NCBI RefSeq assembly: GCF_900105905.1
Contig: NZ_FNSV01000005.1
Coordinates: 682,001 to 746,000 of the forward strand
Length of the DNA stretch: 64,000 nt
Direction of reading: 5' to 3'
Source of the DNA: Rhodococcus koreensis
GTDB lineage: Bacteria > Actinomycetota > Actinomycetes > Mycobacteriales > Mycobacteriaceae
Part shown: piece by piece, positions 63,658 to 64,000 of the stretch
Numbering within the stretch: the first letter of the stretch is position 1
How the letters are laid out: every line of letters starts with the position of its first letter
The notes under the pieces: generated by a model
Told to the model about the DNA's origin: nothing
Seen by the model: the letters and a program-made list of their open reading frames with translations, nothing else
The model's database searches: none
Made by a program: the position numbers and the translations under genes

Positions 63658-64000
63658 ATGTTCACCATCGACGGCCGGCGCACACCGACCATGCGGCTCG
63701 CAATTTCCGGGACCTACTCGACAGGGAAGAGCACGACCACCGAAGCTCTCTCCATCGCCACCGGTATCCCTCGAACCCATGCGCTCACCTCACGCGAACT
63801 CCTCGTCGATCTCGCGCCGGGTAAAACCGTCATGGAACTCAACTCCACCGAACTGCTGCAGCTGGGCCTGCGCCGGTTCGAGGAGCGAGTTCAGAACGAA
63901 TCGGGTGAGCATTCCTTCATCTCCGACGGCTCGGTCATCCACGAGTGGGTGTACGGAGCAGCCCGATTGAAGGTCGGAATCAATCCAGGGGCGAACTGGG
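63658..64000 (+). CDS. second P-loop ATPase/kinase, cut by the window edge
   Basis: 114 codons to the right edge. FTIDGRRTPTMRLAISGTYSTGKSTTTEALSIATGIPRTHALTSREL has Walker A GTYSTGKST; later FEERVQNESGEHSFISDGSVIHEWVYGAARL parallels FEARVHNESALPGFVSDGSVLNEWAEISAQV of the first P-loop protein. A clear paralogue. GAGGAGA precedes the ATG. The cluster continues outside the window. Confidence 0.75.
   Translation, partial: MFTIDGRRTPTMRLAISGTYSTGKSTTTEALSIATGIPRTHALTSRELLVDLAPGKTVMELNSTELLQLGLRRFEERVQNESGEHSFISDGSVIHEWVYGAARLKVGINPGANW

Noticed and set aside
1..64000. CRISPR arrays, rRNA and tRNA genes
   Set aside because: No regularly spaced 25-40-base repeats with unique spacers, no rRNA-like blocks and no cloverleaf with TTCAANNC-type arm found on reading; tRNAs were not excluded by a program.

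Overview
The window is high-GC actinobacterial DNA, most like an accessory replicon (large plasmid or plasmid-like island) of Rhodococcus or a close relative in the Nocardiaceae. The grounds are the codon use, a secreted cutinase-family protein, many small plasmid-type hypothetical genes, and a tightly coupled operon (12445-15598) whose last two products resemble the telomere-associated protein Tap and terminal protein Tpg of linear actinobacterial replicons. The taxon and the linear-replicon reading are inferences. No rRNA, tRNA, CRISPR array or replication initiator was seen.

Layout. 1-4.8 kb: the 5' end of an FAD oxidoreductase, an AT-richer helical membrane-active-looking protein, a transposition-ATPase scar and small plasmid genes. 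4.9-9.4 kb: an amino-acid ABC binding lipoprotein, an APC permease with a C-terminal stress domain, and a tandem universal stress protein. 10-16.4 kb: the cutinase-like protein, then the tpg-tap-RHH operon and two small paralogues. 16.6-18.3 kb: a PLD-like protein, an orphan CIRCE operator and a small membrane protein. 18.35-24.24 kb: an IS21-family element whose istB is split by a tyrosine-recombinase unit. 24.2-28 kb: small proteins and a PAS-GAF-GGDEF protein. 28.2-40.3 kb: a metabolic cluster (lipoprotein, hemerythrin, ThDP enzyme, SRPBCC, KASIII-like, alpha/beta hydrolase, glycosyltransferase, ester cyclase, LuxR). Within it a KASIII-GT-LuxR block is present twice, and each copy has lost what the other kept. 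40.6-49 kb: small plasmid genes and a nested insertion (gene, inside it an IS1380 element, inside that a group II intron). 49.3-53.6 kb: a RES-type toxin-antitoxin pair and small hypotheticals. 53.8-57.2 kb: an IS1634-type element flanked by 631-bp direct repeats. 57.2-58.9 kb: a scrapyard of gene fragments. 60.2-64 kb: an AvrD-type cluster (AvrD, two P-loop proteins, an MFS exporter) running off the right edge.

How it works together. Three modules could be functional units: the Tap/Tpg operon (end maintenance), the ThDP-SRPBCC-KASIII-GT-hydrolase-LuxR cluster (probably making a modified acyl product), and the AvrD cluster (probably making and exporting a syringolide-like small molecule). Around them are layers of transposition and decay. 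At least nine conserved genes carry single-base frameshifts, several of them in G/C runs, so either consensus errors or recent pseudogenisation must be considered before any of these genes is called dead.
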